A model generated the notes under the pieces. It saw only the letters and a list, made by a program, of their open reading frames with translations. It did no database searches and had not been told where the DNA came from. Shown here piece after piece: positions 7,443-16,118 of a DNA stretch of 64,000 bases. Within the stretch, counting starts at the first letter, position 1, and each line of letters opens with the position of its first letter. Location of the stretch: positions 41,958-105,957 of the forward strand of contig CALAMC010000110.1 in the NCBI GenBank assembly GCA_937925655.1. Direction: 5' to 3'. This DNA comes from an uncultured candidate division Zixibacteria bacterium (GTDB taxonomy: Bacteria > Zixibacteria > MSB-5A5 > GN15 > PGXB01). The translations under genes and the position numbers were made by a program.

Positions 7443-10424
7443 CTAAATGAATTTGGCCTTCTTAAGTCCGGTGTTGGCCGGATATATTTTTTCGGCGACG
7501 ATGACCGGACTACCTTCCTGAAAATTGACGCGGCCTTCGACGGTGAGATAGCGCCAGGAGCGTACGGTTTCGCCGTACCGACCCCAAGTATCGGGAAACA
7601 GGATGACCTCGAAAGTATCATTGAGGGCGTCGAATGTCAGGAAGACCATCTGTTTGCCGTCGCGGGTTTTAATTCTCTTGCGGTCGGCCAGCCAGCCGGA
7701 AACGGTTAAGGGTGAATCATGGTTCATTTTTTTAAGGCGGTCCGGGTCGAAATCGCGGTAGCCATCGAAAAGCGAGAGCGGGTTGAACGACGCCGGAATT
7801 TCAAGAATGTCCCGCTCGGCGTTAAAAATATCCAGCCGGGAGAACTCCTCAAGACGAGGAAGGGTCTGTCGGTGCGGGATTATAACCTGCCCGCCAAAAA
7901 TATCATCTTTGCTTTTCGGGGCCTTTCCCCAGAGGCGATATTGCCAGAGGAGTTTCGGCCGGGATGTTTCGAGTGAATCGAAGAGGCCGACCCGGATGAG
8001 ATTTTCCATTTCACGTTCAGACAGGCGGATTTTGGACAGAAAATCGGCCAGCGAAACAAAAGGTCGATATTGTTCGACCTGTTCCAGAGTTCTCGTCGTG
8101 ATATCGCGCACCCGATGGAATCCCAGATATAATTTGCCATGACAGACCGTATCGAGTGTCTCCGAGAAATGGACGTCGGGGGGATGCACCTCGATTCCAA
8201 GCCTCCGTGCCTCGGCCACGTAGACGGCCGAGGGGTAATAGCCGCCGCCGTTGCGCAGGACGGCGGTCATGAAGTGGGCCGGGAAATGAGTTTTGAAAAA
8301 GGCGGAAATATAGGCCAGATGGCCATAAGTGGCGGCGTGGGCTTTGCAGAAGCCGAAGGCGGCGAATTGCTGAAGCTGGGCAAGAATCTTTTCAGCGGTG
8401 GGCGTATCGATGCCGTTCTTTGCCGCGCCATCAAGAAATCTATCGCGAAGCCTGTCTTTCGACCCGGCTTTGCGCTTTTTGGCGATGGCTCGGCGGAGCA
8501 TATCGCAGGCGGGGAGGTTGAAGCCGGCGATTTTCTGGGCGGCCAGAATGACCTGCTCCTGATAAATAAATACGCCATACGTTTCCTCCAGAGTCTCTTC
8601 AAGTTTCGGGTGAGGATATCTAGTTTGTTCTTTGCCGTGAAAGCGGTTAAGGAAGATTTTTTTCATGCCCGATTCCGACGCCCCGGGACGGATCAGGGCC
8701 AGCGCCAGAGTGATATCATCGAGTCGGCGGGGCTGAAGGTCCCGCAGAAGGGCTCTTAATCCCGGTGATTCGATTTGAAAAACACCAATGGTTTTGCCGG
8801 AGCGGAGCATTTCAAATGTCCCTGGATCCTCATCGGGAACCGTGAAAGCTTCACCATGAACGTTTCGCGCCTGTTCCAGGCAATCGGCGATGACCGCCAG
8901 CCCGCGTTGGCCCAGGATGTCGATTTTGACCAGTCCGATTTTTTCGGCTTGATACATATCGCACTGGGTGACCACTATTCCCTTGGCAGCCCGCCCCAGC
9001 GCGACATACTCGGTGATGGGCCGCGGGGTGATGACGATGCCACCGGCATGAATGCTCAAGTGGCGGGGGAGCTCCGCGATGGAACGCGCCATCGCCAGGA
9101 CTTTCTGAAAACGCTCCCATTCGTGGCGGGTATGGGTCAGGCGTTTTATTTCTGACAGGCCGTTATCGGGTTTGGCCAAGGGACCGTAAGACAGCCGCCG
9201 GGTGAAGCGGTCAATTTCGCCGGGACTGCAACCCATGGCTTTGGCCGTTTCACGGACGGCCAGCTTGGGCTGGAAGCGTATATATGATGCCATCATGGCG
9301 ACATGTTCATGGCCATAACGGTTGTATATGAAATCCAACACCCGGTCGCGGTGACGCCAGTCGATATCGAGGTCGATGTCGGGGCAATCGGAACGGGCTT
9401 CATTCAGGAAGCGTTCAAAATACAAATCGTGTCGGATGGGGTCGACCCGAGTGATATCGAGTGCATACGATACGAGTGACCCGGCCGCCGACCCGCGCCC
9501 GACTACAGCGATGCGGTTATTTTTGCAGAAATCGAGGATTTCTTCAACGATCAGAAAATAATCGACAAAACCGGTGCGTTCAATAACGGATAATTCGTAC
9601 TCCATGCGGGCGAGATATTGTCCCGTGATGCGTTGCATTTTTTTCTGAAGCCCCTCAAGGGTGTCGTGGCGAAGGCGTATGCGATGGTCGCCATCGATTT
9701 TAACGTCGGGCAGGATATTTTTACGCTCCGGAAACACCAGTCGGCATTTTTCCATGATTTCTGCCGCACCGGACATGGCCTCCGGAAACGCCTTATATAT
9801 TTGTTCATACTCGGATAATTCCCGAAGATAGTCGCCATCATTGGCCAGTTCACCGGGAGGAATATTATCTATCAGATATCCGCCGCCTATGGCACGCAGA
9901 AGTTTATGACGTGGGAAGTCTTTGGCGGTCAAAAAGCTCACCGGCGGCAAAGCCGCCGCTTTAATACCGGAGCTTTCACTTTGCCGCAGGGCCACAGTCG
10001 GTTTGATAAGTCCGACCGGGATATAAATATTTCCGCCGAATATTTCCTTTAATATGGTATAATCGCCGCGTATTTCCGGCAATACTATCAGGCTGTCGGC
10101 GTGCCGGGCGAGTATGTCCGGGTCGGGGGGATCGTGCAATTGCAAATGGGTTACCAGACGAGTCAGGTTTTTAAAGCCGTCATGATTTTTACACAGGATG
10201 GCGATTTTGCCCAGAGAAGTATCGAGACGTGTACCGACTATTGGCCTTAGGCCATATGCCAGAGCGGCATAATAAAAATCATAGGCTCCATACAGGTTAT
10301 TGTTATCGGCCAAGGCAATGGCCCCAAGACCGGCTTGCGCCGCCCGTCGAACCAGTTGTTCCGGCGAAGCGGTTCCATAGAGGAGCGAAAAGCTACTGTG
10401 ACAGACCGGGAGTACGCAGTTCAA
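7443..10424 (-). CDS. DNA polymerase III alpha subunit, short DnaE2/ImuC-like form
   Basis: 993 residues, clearly shorter than a replicative DnaE1 (~1150) and near the DnaE2/ImuC size. An N-terminal PHP domain (CHSSFSLLYGTASPEQLV) has lost the HxH metal pair. The polymerase catalytic aspartates are in PDIDLDIDWRHRD (348-360), with the third in LVKIDILG. Finger/thumb and tandem HhH regions follow (GVFQIESPG, EQVILAA, FGFCKAHAATYG), and a C-terminal OB fold (LTVSGWLADRK ... VEGRV). It overlaps the Y-family polymerase gene by 32 bp. Context and length argue for an error-prone translesion role; a second, longer dnaE elsewhere would confirm this. Confidence 0.88.
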   Translation of the reverse strand: MNCVLPVCHSSFSLLYGTASPEQLVRRAAQAGLGAIALADNNNLYGAYDFYYAALAYGLRPIVGTRLDTSLGKIAILCKNHDGFKNLTRLVTHLQLHDPPDPDILARHADSLIVLPEIRGDYTILKEIFGGNIYIPVGLIKPTVALRQSESSGIKAAALPPVSFLTAKDFPRHKLLRAIGGGYLIDNIPPGELANDGDYLRELSEYEQIYKAFPEAMSGAAEIMEKCRLVFPERKNILPDVKIDGDHRIRLRHDTLEGLQKKMQRITGQYLARMEYELSVIERTGFVDYFLIVEEILDFCKNNRIAVVGRGSAAGSLVSYALDITRVDPIRHDLYFERFLNEARSDCPDIDLDIDWRHRDRVLDFIYNRYGHEHVAMMASYIRFQPKLAVRETAKAMGCSPGEIDRFTRRLSYGPLAKPDNGLSEIKRLTHTRHEWERFQKVLAMARSIAELPRHLSIHAGGIVITPRPITEYVALGRAAKGIVVTQCDMYQAEKIGLVKIDILGQRGLAVIADCLEQARNVHGEAFTVPDEDPGTFEMLRSGKTIGVFQIESPGLRALLRDLQPRRLDDITLALALIRPGASESGMKKIFLNRFHGKEQTRYPHPKLEETLEETYGVFIYQEQVILAAQKIAGFNLPACDMLRRAIAKKRKAGSKDRLRDRFLDGAAKNGIDTPTAEKILAQLQQFAAFGFCKAHAATYGHLAYISAFFKTHFPAHFMTAVLRNGGGYYPSAVYVAEARRLGIEVHPPDVHFSETLDTVCHGKLYLGFHRVRDITTRTLEQVEQYRPFVSLADFLSKIRLSEREMENLIRVGLFDSLETSRPKLLWQYRLWGKAPKSKDDIFGGQVIIPHRQTLPRLEEFSRLDIFNAERDILEIPASFNPLSLFDGYRDFDPDRLKKMNHDSPLTVSGWLADRKRIKTRDGKQMVFLTFDALNDTFEVILFPDTWGRYGETVRSWRYLTVEGRVNFQEGSPVIVAEKIYPANTGLKKAKFI

Positions 10425-11607
10425 ATCCGGTATCGCCTTTCTTGTATCGTGTTTCCAGCGACCAGGTGCGCCCGGTCATCAGGGAAAAGAAGCCTTCGCG
10501 GGCGCGGATGCAATCGAGCCCGTGGCGCAGGCGCAGATCCTTTTCGACCCGGTCATTGAGGAAGGTCTCGTTATCAGCATAATTTTTAAGGCCAGTTAAT
10601 GTCACCCCGACCAGTCGTATGCCAATGCGCCGGTTGAAAAGCCGCGTGAACATGTGTTCGATTAAAGGATAGATTTTGCTTTCATCGTTGGTGAAAGGAT
10701 GCACTCGGTGGGCCCCCTCGATTGTCTGGAAATCGGCATAGCGGAATTTTATCTTGACCGTCCCGGCCCGTTTGGACAGGGTCCGCAGTTTGGCCGCGGC
10801 CCGTTCGAGAAGATAATAAAAATGCGATAAGAGCACAGTGTGGTCGGTGATATCATCGGCGAACCCGGTTTCACGGCTGATCGAGCGGATGATCCGATAA
10901 TCACGCAGAAGGGGGCCGTCCTCGCCCCGGCAATAGGCGGCGATTTTCAGGCCGTTGAGACCGAATATCATTTTCAGGTAGTTTTCCGGCACCCGGGCCA
11001 GTTGTCCGGCGGTGCGAAGACCCATTTCATTCAATACATTTTCTTTAACATGCCCGATCCCGGGAATTCTTCGCAAAGGCAGATGTTCCATGAAGGCGGC
11101 CATATTGTCATGGGTTAGTATGGTCAGACCGTACGGCTTATTCTGTTCGGAGGCTATTTTGGAGGCCACCCGACTGGGGGCGATGCCGATGGAAGTGGAT
11201 AGTCCCAGTGTATTTTTAATTTCCGATTGCAATGCCATCGCCAGCTTTTGGCAGTCCCCGAACGGGCGAATGGCCCCGGCGATATTCAGGCAGGCTTCAT
11301 CCTGTGAGATTTTATCCAGTTCCGGTGTGTATGATTGGAGGATATGATAGAAACGCTGGGAATAATTCTCGTAGCGGTTGAAATCGCCTTTCAGAAAGAT
11401 GCCATCGGGAATCAACCGCGCCGCTTCATGAAGTGGCGTTCCCGTGTGGACACCCCGCGCGCGGGCCTCATAGCTGGGGCAGGCGACCACGCCGCGCTCG
11501 TGTTTCAACCCACCGACCATAACCGGTCGCCCGACCAATGCCCGGTTGATCGCCTGTTCGACCGAGGCGAAGAAAGCGTCAACATCGATATAAAGAAATA
11601 AACCCAT
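10393..11607 (-). CDS. dinB: Y-family DNA polymerase, DinB (Pol IV)-like
   Basis: 404 residues from the ATG at 11607, chosen because GGAGG (11613-11617) lies five bases upstream; the ATG at 11622 would overlap that site. Catalytic residues are all visible: FLYIDVDAFFASVE (first Asp) and ISQDEACLN (Asp-Glu). Helix-hairpin-helix RRIPGIGHVKENVLNEMGL and a little-finger domain follow. Because the acidic residues are intact this is an active DinB type rather than an inactive ImuB. It leads a dinB - dnaE2-like - ligA unit and is preceded by a tandem palindrome array at 11659-11719. Confidence 0.92.
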   Translation of the reverse strand: MGLFLYIDVDAFFASVEQAINRALVGRPVMVGGLKHERGVVACPSYEARARGVHTGTPLHEAARLIPDGIFLKGDFNRYENYSQRFYHILQSYTPELDKISQDEACLNIAGAIRPFGDCQKLAMALQSEIKNTLGLSTSIGIAPSRVASKIASEQNKPYGLTILTHDNMAAFMEHLPLRRIPGIGHVKENVLNEMGLRTAGQLARVPENYLKMIFGLNGLKIAAYCRGEDGPLLRDYRIIRSISRETGFADDITDHTVLLSHFYYLLERAAAKLRTLSKRAGTVKIKFRYADFQTIEGAHRVHPFTNDESKIYPLIEHMFTRLFNRRIGIRLVGVTLTGLKNYADNETFLNDRVEKDLRLRHGLDCIRAREGFFSLMTGRTWSLETRYKKGDTGFELRTPGLSQ

Positions 11608-11658
11608 GCCAACCTCCGCCATAATTAACGGCGGGGCCGGCGAAGATTAAATCACTTA

Positions 11659-11719
11659 CGAATCACATTCGGTGCGAATCACATTCGGTGCGAATCACAT
11701 TCGGTGGAAATCACATTCG
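11659..11719. repeat. tandem array of four 16-bp units with internal palindrome, upstream of dinB
   Basis: Units start at 11659, 11675, 11691 and 11707. Each of the first three contains CGAATCACATTCG, i.e. CGAAT and its inverse ATTCG around CAC; the fourth has GAAAT as its left arm. The spacer between palindromes is GTG/GTGG. The array ends 52 bp upstream of the dinB start codon, and its last unit contains the TGA stop of the gene at 11711-12265. The symmetry and position suggest an operator array (inference). Confidence 0.8.
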
Positions 11720-12265
11720 GGCGGGAATAGTCGTCTCGGTCAGGAAGGAAGTATTGGCACGGAGTATTTTGCGCCATGAAGATATATTCTGCCCGGCGCG
11801 GTCGTCGGTAATACCGGTCAGCCACAAGGAAGTCAGGCTGTCATCGGAATCGACCTGGGCCATGACATTTTCGGCCAGCAAGTAGGTCGCCTGGGCGGGT
11901 CGTTCGGAGAATTTAATATAAACTGTTTGCCGTTTAATATCGCAAAGGATATCCGGTTCGCCAAAACGTTCGCGGAAGTCAAGAAATCGCATATCGGCCG
12001 GAACAGCATATTCGGGTAGAACCAGGTTAGGCTCCGTCTGCCAGCGACGCCGGGGGAGGGTTATTTCGATGAAGATGAGCTTTCCCTCGCGGTCGAGCTG
12101 TAATGAAACGAATTCGGAATCGAGAAAGGAAAAGTATTTAGCGCGAGCGTGACCGGTCTCCAGCGGGAAATATAGAACATCTTCTTCCAGTTGGTAAAAA
12201 CCCCGGGCGCGAGGGATATCCGCATCCGGGGTATTAGTAATAACTTTGAGCCGTCGCACGGTCAT
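11711..12265 (-). CDS. hypothetical protein, 184 aa, end of the Tol-Pal operon
   Basis: I do not recognise the family. The start is the ATG at 12265 (MTVRRLKVITNTPDAD), which overlaps the cpoB stop region (AAATAAAATG); a longer frame to 12394 would lie inside cpoB. There is no signal peptide or membrane segment. The early part (GFYQLEEDVLYFPLE, then VSLQLDREGKLIFIEI) resembles short beta-strand proteins of the DUF2283 sort, but the match is weak. It is the last gene of the tolQ-to-cpoB run, so it may be co-expressed with the envelope genes. Its stop codon lies in the palindrome array that precedes dinB. Confidence 0.65.
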   Translation of the reverse strand: MTVRRLKVITNTPDADIPRARGFYQLEEDVLYFPLETGHARAKYFSFLDSEFVSLQLDREGKLIFIEITLPRRRWQTEPNLVLPEYAVPADMRFLDFRERFGEPDILCDIKRQTVYIKFSERPAQATYLLAENVMAQVDSDDSLTSLWLTGITDDRAGQNISSWRKILRANTSFLTETTIPARM

Positions 12266-12266
12266 T

Positions 12267-13037
12267 TTATTTGAGCTCTTTAAGCTTTTCGGCGGCTTGG
12301 TCGGCTTCCAGCGTGCCGGGATAATCGTTGACCAGTTTCTGATAGTTCTGCCGCGCGTCGTTGCGATGGCCCAGTTCTTCATGGGAGCGGGCAATTTTAT
12401 AAATCGCTCCGGGACATTTTTCCGATGACGGGTAATTTTTCAAAACGAGATCGAATTCGCTGATAGCCTCGTTGTATTTTTTCATGGAATAGTATGCTTC
12501 GCCCAGCCAGAAGCGGGCGTTGTCGGCCTTGTCGCTGGCGGAGCAGTATTTGAAGTACTCATTGAAGCCGGCGATGGCTTCATTATACTGGCTCTGACGG
12601 AGGAGAATAAAGGCTTCATCATACAGGGCCAGGCAGTCTACAGCCGGAATGACCGCCACGGAATCGGCCTTTTTAGAGCTGTCGGTCCCGGCCACAGTCA
12701 CGGGTGGAATATACCCGCCGCGCGACTGACCGCGTTCGGAGAGATAATCGACTTTGGCCTGCAGGTCGGCCAGATTAACCTGCATCGCCCGGAATTCGGT
12801 CAGAAGGTCTCGAACCGAAGAGCGAATTTCGGCCCGAAGTTCGAGTGATGCATCTTTATCTTCGGTCAACATGGCGTCGATGCGCCCCACCGCGTCGGCC
12901 ACTTTTTTCTGGTCGGCCTGAACGCGCTGGATTTTTTCATCGACGATCATGACGTCACGCTTGGTGGCACAGCCGACCAGCGTTATAAAAGCCGCCGTGA
13001 AAATCACGGCGGCTTTCCCCAAACTTTTCAAAGACAT
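12267..13037 (-). CDS. cpoB: Tol-Pal system coordinator CpoB/YbgF-like lipoprotein
   Basis: 256 residues. The N-terminus is a lipoprotein signal with lipobox LVGC near residue 23. A predicted coiled coil follows (VDEKIQRVQADQKKVADAV to about residue 100), then a linker, then three TPR-like repeats (LALYDEAFILLRQSQYNEAI, ARFWLGEAYYSMKKYNEAI, AIYKIARSHEELGHRNDA). This order, coiled coil then TPR, is that of CpoB, which couples Tol-Pal to cell-wall synthesis at division. It is 13 bp downstream of pal. The lipobox is unusual, since E. coli CpoB is a soluble periplasmic protein; lipidated forms are common elsewhere. Confidence 0.87.
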   Translation of the reverse strand: MSLKSLGKAAVIFTAAFITLVGCATKRDVMIVDEKIQRVQADQKKVADAVGRIDAMLTEDKDASLELRAEIRSSVRDLLTEFRAMQVNLADLQAKVDYLSERGQSRGGYIPPVTVAGTDSSKKADSVAVIPAVDCLALYDEAFILLRQSQYNEAIAGFNEYFKYCSASDKADNARFWLGEAYYSMKKYNEAISEFDLVLKNYPSSEKCPGAIYKIARSHEELGHRNDARQNYQKLVNDYPGTLEADQAAEKLKELK

Positions 13038-13050
13038 AATAGCTCCCTCG

Positions 13051-13560
13051 TTATTGAGAGACTATTTTAAATTCGGCGCGACGGTTCTTGGCCCAGGCGG
13101 CTTCATTGCTTCCCAAAACGGCCGGTCTTTCTTTCCCATAGCTGATAATAGACATCCGGTTGGCCGAGATACCCAGGTCTTTTAAATACGTCATGGCGGC
13201 ATTGGCGCGCTTTTCGCCCAGCGACAGGTTATATTCCACCGTGCCGCGTTCGTCGCAGTGACCTTCAATCAGGACGATCACGCTCGGGTTATCGCGCAAG
13301 ACCTTGGCATTATTAGCCAGAGCCGCTTTGGCCGAATCGACCAGGTTAAATTTATCAAAGTCAAAATAGACTTTCATGAAAGCACTTTCGCGAATCAATT
13401 CTTTAACCGGCTCCGGTTCCGGTTCCGGTTCCGGCTCCGGTTGAGAGACAGGTTGAGTGACAACCGGTTCTTCAGCAGGCGGGGGCGGCGGGGTCTTGGG
13501 ACACCCGGCCAGAAAAACCATTACGAACGAAAGCAACATTAGAATGGTCAGTTTCTTCAT
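13051..13560 (-). CDS. pal: peptidoglycan-associated lipoprotein Pal
   Basis: 169 residues. Signal peptide with lipobox FLAGC near residue 19, a proline-rich spacer with an (EP)n repeat encoded by 6-bp units around 13409-13445, then an OmpA-like peptidoglycan-binding domain (VYFDFDKFNLVDSA ... LIEGHCDERGTVEYNLSLG ... RANAAMTYLKDLG). The Asp and Arg that contact diaminopimelate are in this region. Pal tethers the outer membrane to the wall and is released by TolB. Gene order tolB-pal-cpoB is canonical. Confidence 0.95.
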   Translation of the reverse strand: MKKLTILMLLSFVMVFLAGCPKTPPPPPAEEPVVTQPVSQPEPEPEPEPEPVKELIRESAFMKVYFDFDKFNLVDSAKAALANNAKVLRDNPSVIVLIEGHCDERGTVEYNLSLGEKRANAAMTYLKDLGISANRMSIISYGKERPAVLGSNEAAWAKNRRAEFKIVSQ

Positions 13561-13681
13561 CGGTCTCCTCCTTGATATTATTGTTTTTTAATTTTCCAAA
13601 GTTTATCAATTTTACACAAAATTCGCATTTCAGTCAACATAAAATCGTTATCAATTGACATATTGTACATCCGACCGGCCA

Positions 13682-15001
13682 TTATTTTTCAAGCGGCAGC
13701 CAAATCGGATTGGAAAATCCTCCTTTCATGGTCAGGCGTTTTTGGTTATTTCCGAGAAAATCCATCACATAAAGTTCTGTCGGTCCGAGGCGATTAGATG
13801 AAAAAATTATATGATTGCCATCCGGAGAATAATGCGGATTCTCATTATTACCCAGGTCGGTCAAAACCTGGAAATTTTTTCCGGTGATATCAACAGAGCA
13901 GACCTTGAAATTGGGCTGTCGACTGACGAATACGATACGATCTCCACGAGGTGACCAGCGGGGGGAATCGTTATAGCTGCCCTGAAAAGTCAGCCGGCGG
14001 ACATTTAAACCCTCGTTGTCCATGGCATAAATCTGGGGCAGGCCGGTGCGGTCGGAGATGAAGGCGATTTCGCGGCCGTCGGGCGACCAGGTTGGTGAGG
14101 TGTCGATGGCCGGGTGTTTGGTCAGGCGGCGCTTGATTTTACCGTCTTTGTCGAGCAGATAGATTTCGGAATTGCCATCCCTGGATAAAACGCAGGCAAT
14201 ATACTCGCCGTCGGGTGACACCGCCGGGGCGGCGTTGAGTCCGGCGTAGCCGGCGATCTGTTTGACATCATTGTTTTTCAGGTTTAATCGATAAAGCCGG
14301 GGTTCGCCGTCCATATAGCTGGTGAAATAAATATATTTACCGTCGGGTGATACCGCCGGGGAGATATTAATCGACCCGTTATTGGTCAACTGAACTTCAC
14401 CGTAACCATCAAAATCGGCCATAAAAATTTCCTTGGCCTTGTCAATTTCCCTGACATACGCGATTTTGGTACGATAAATGCCTTCGTCTCCGGTAAGGGT
14501 TTTAACGATGTCATTGGCGATGTCATGCACGATATAACGATGGGCTTCTTTATAATCCTCAAATGACTTGCGGCGAATTTCCCTGCCCTGGGCGACCGAG
14601 AACAGGCGATATGACAGCCGCAGGCGGTTACGCGGGAATTCGGCGTCGAGTTTGACGAGGTATTCCGAACCGAGCCTTTGCCAGCCCAGCATGGACATTT
14701 CGATCAATTCCATATGCCGAAGGAAGAATGAGTCCAGAAGAACGATGGCAAAATACGGTGAAAAATCGAGGTCGTTGCGCAAAATGGTGGCGCAGTTACG
14801 CATGATGACGGTATCGCTATAGGTGATAAAGTCGATCCCGCTGTAACGGACGTCCTCGACTGAGATGTTGGTCGGCTGATAGGTCGAGCGGGTGCTTAGT
14901 TCGCCGTGGACGTCACGGATTGACAGGCCGGACTGCGCCATCGACGATGCCATCGCGGCGGCGTAAATTAAAACAATCAGGATAATTTTAATAATTTTCA
15001 T
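13682..15001 (-). CDS. tolB: Tol-Pal system periplasmic protein TolB
   Basis: 439 residues with a signal peptide (ends AMASSMAQ). An N-terminal domain precedes a six-bladed propeller of WD40-like PD40 repeats, seen as repeated SPDGKYIYFTS, SPDGEYIACV, SPDGREIAFIS, SPRGDRIVFVS and SPDGNHIIFSS. TolB binds Pal and the TolA C-terminus in the periplasm. Its start overlaps the stop of the TolA/TonB-like gene by 4 bp. A 121-bp gap separates it from pal; nothing definite is visible in it. Confidence 0.95.
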   Translation of the reverse strand: MKIIKIILIVLIYAAAMASSMAQSGLSIRDVHGELSTRSTYQPTNISVEDVRYSGIDFITYSDTVIMRNCATILRNDLDFSPYFAIVLLDSFFLRHMELIEMSMLGWQRLGSEYLVKLDAEFPRNRLRLSYRLFSVAQGREIRRKSFEDYKEAHRYIVHDIANDIVKTLTGDEGIYRTKIAYVREIDKAKEIFMADFDGYGEVQLTNNGSINISPAVSPDGKYIYFTSYMDGEPRLYRLNLKNNDVKQIAGYAGLNAAPAVSPDGEYIACVLSRDGNSEIYLLDKDGKIKRRLTKHPAIDTSPTWSPDGREIAFISDRTGLPQIYAMDNEGLNVRRLTFQGSYNDSPRWSPRGDRIVFVSRQPNFKVCSVDITGKNFQVLTDLGNNENPHYSPDGNHIIFSSNRLGPTELYVMDFLGNNQKRLTMKGGFSNPIWLPLEK

Positions 15002-15699
15002 TGTGGTGCATAGGGGAATTTAAGGTGAATGCCTAAAATTTCTTCGGCGAAATCATCGGGCAACGGCGGCAGGGGCTGTGACAACCGGACGGCTCTTTCG
15101 CAGGCCCGGTCGAAGGCGTCGATTCCCGATGACTGCTCTATTTCAACTTTGATAATTCTTCCCGATGATATGACCTGGAAATATATGGTACAGTGCAGGG
15201 GCTGATTGGCGTAAACGGGATTGGTCCAGTTTCGTTCAATTTTGGTAAAAGCCTGAACGAACCAGTAGGGATAATTAAAGGAGGCGTTGTCGATCGAGGC
15301 CCCGCTCAATTTCGAGCCGGCCTGCAAGTTGCCGGACACGTCCTTTTGACCGTTTTCGGCGCCCGCCCGGGTCTCGGTTCCTTTTTTGGCGTCCGGTTTA
15401 TAATCTTTCGGTTTATCGTCTTTGGGTTTCGGTTTGGGTTTGTCGACTTTTTTGGCCTCGGTTACGGTGGCCAGTTTATCGGGTATGGCCGCGATCGGAT
15501 CGTCGGCCACAACCGCCTGTGGTACCACAATCGGTTCCGGTTTGGTCGCTTCCGGCTGAAAGGCGGGCAAAGCGGCCAGATTGACTTTGATGACATCCCC
15601 CAAATCGGTGCGAATGCGGGCCTGAAACGGTGCCATAATAAAGACCACGATTACAAAAACAAAGTGCAAAATGAATGAAAATGCAAAGTCGGTTTTCAT
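14998..15699 (-). CDS. tolA: TolA/TonB-like energy transducer
   Basis: 233 residues: one N-terminal transmembrane helix (FAFSFILHFVFVIVVFIM), a long Lys/Pro/Asp-rich periplasmic spacer (KPKPKPKDDKPKDYKPD near 90-107) and a C-terminal TonB_C-type domain (VIKVEIEQSSGIDAFDRACERAV). It would carry proton-motive energy from TolQR to TolB-Pal. Its place between tolR and tolB supports TolA, although the C-terminal domain alone would be called TonB. It overlaps both neighbours by 4 bp (ATGA-type coupling). Confidence 0.88.
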   Translation of the reverse strand: MKTDFAFSFILHFVFVIVVFIMAPFQARIRTDLGDVIKVNLAALPAFQPEATKPEPIVVPQAVVADDPIAAIPDKLATVTEAKKVDKPKPKPKDDKPKDYKPDAKKGTETRAGAENGQKDVSGNLQAGSKLSGASIDNASFNYPYWFVQAFTKIERNWTNPVYANQPLHCTIYFQVISSGRIIKVEIEQSSGIDAFDRACERAVRLSQPLPPLPDDFAEEILGIHLKFPYAPQ

Positions 15700-16118
15700 C
15701 GGCGTTTTGGTCTATTATTTTCTTCACGGGCGGTTATCAGCCCCAGTTCTTCGATCCCCATTATTTTCAGGCGGCTGATGACATCGACCACGGTTCCGTA
15801 GGGCACAGTCGAATCGGCGCGAAGATAAACCGAGGATTTCCCGATCCGGCGCAGTTCTTTGTCCAGCGACGATTCGAAATTTTCGAGACGGGTCCAGATA
15901 TCATTGATAAACAGGCCGCCTTTGTTATCGATCGTCAGGACCACACCCTCGGTTTCTTCTTCTAATGCGGCCGCTTTCGTTTTGGGCAAATCGACTTCGA
16001 TACCCGATTGCAGTAGGGGTGCGGATATCATGAATATGATCAGCAGCACCAGAACGACGTCGACGAGGTTGGTGACGTTGATTTCGGCGAGGGCGTTATA
16101 TTTTCTTTTGGCAATCAT
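15696..16118 (-). CDS. tolR: TolR/ExbD biopolymer transport protein
   Basis: 140 residues. One N-terminal membrane helix (LVDVVLVLLIIFMISAPLL) with the conserved Asp (VDVVL) that forms the proton path with TolQ, then a small periplasmic domain. Family motif INVTNLVDVVLVLLIIFM matches ExbD/TolR. It overlaps tolQ and tolA by 4 bp each. Context (tolQ-R-A-B-pal) decides TolR over ExbD. Confidence 0.93.
   Translation of the reverse strand: MIAKRKYNALAEINVTNLVDVVLVLLIIFMISAPLLQSGIEVDLPKTKAAALEEETEGVVLTIDNKGGLFINDIWTRLENFESSLDKELRRIGKSSVYLRADSTVPYGTVVDVISRLKIMGIEELGLITAREENNRPKRR

Noticed and set aside
8139..8759. A 206-codon open frame on the plus strand.
   Set aside because: Antisense to the polymerase gene, without a ribosome site or domain.
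10408..10432. A GTTCAAATC run resembling a tRNA T-loop in the dinB/dnaE overlap.
   Set aside because: It is inside two overlapping, well-supported coding genes and no acceptor stem or anticodon arm could be found.
11659..11719. The 16-bp tandem array considered as a CRISPR.
   Set aside because: Units are far too short and directly abutting, with no variable spacers and no cas genes.
13405..13445. A 6-bp tandem repeat (GGTTCC/GGCTCC).
   Set aside because: It encodes the normal Pro-Glu spacer of Pal and needs no other explanation.
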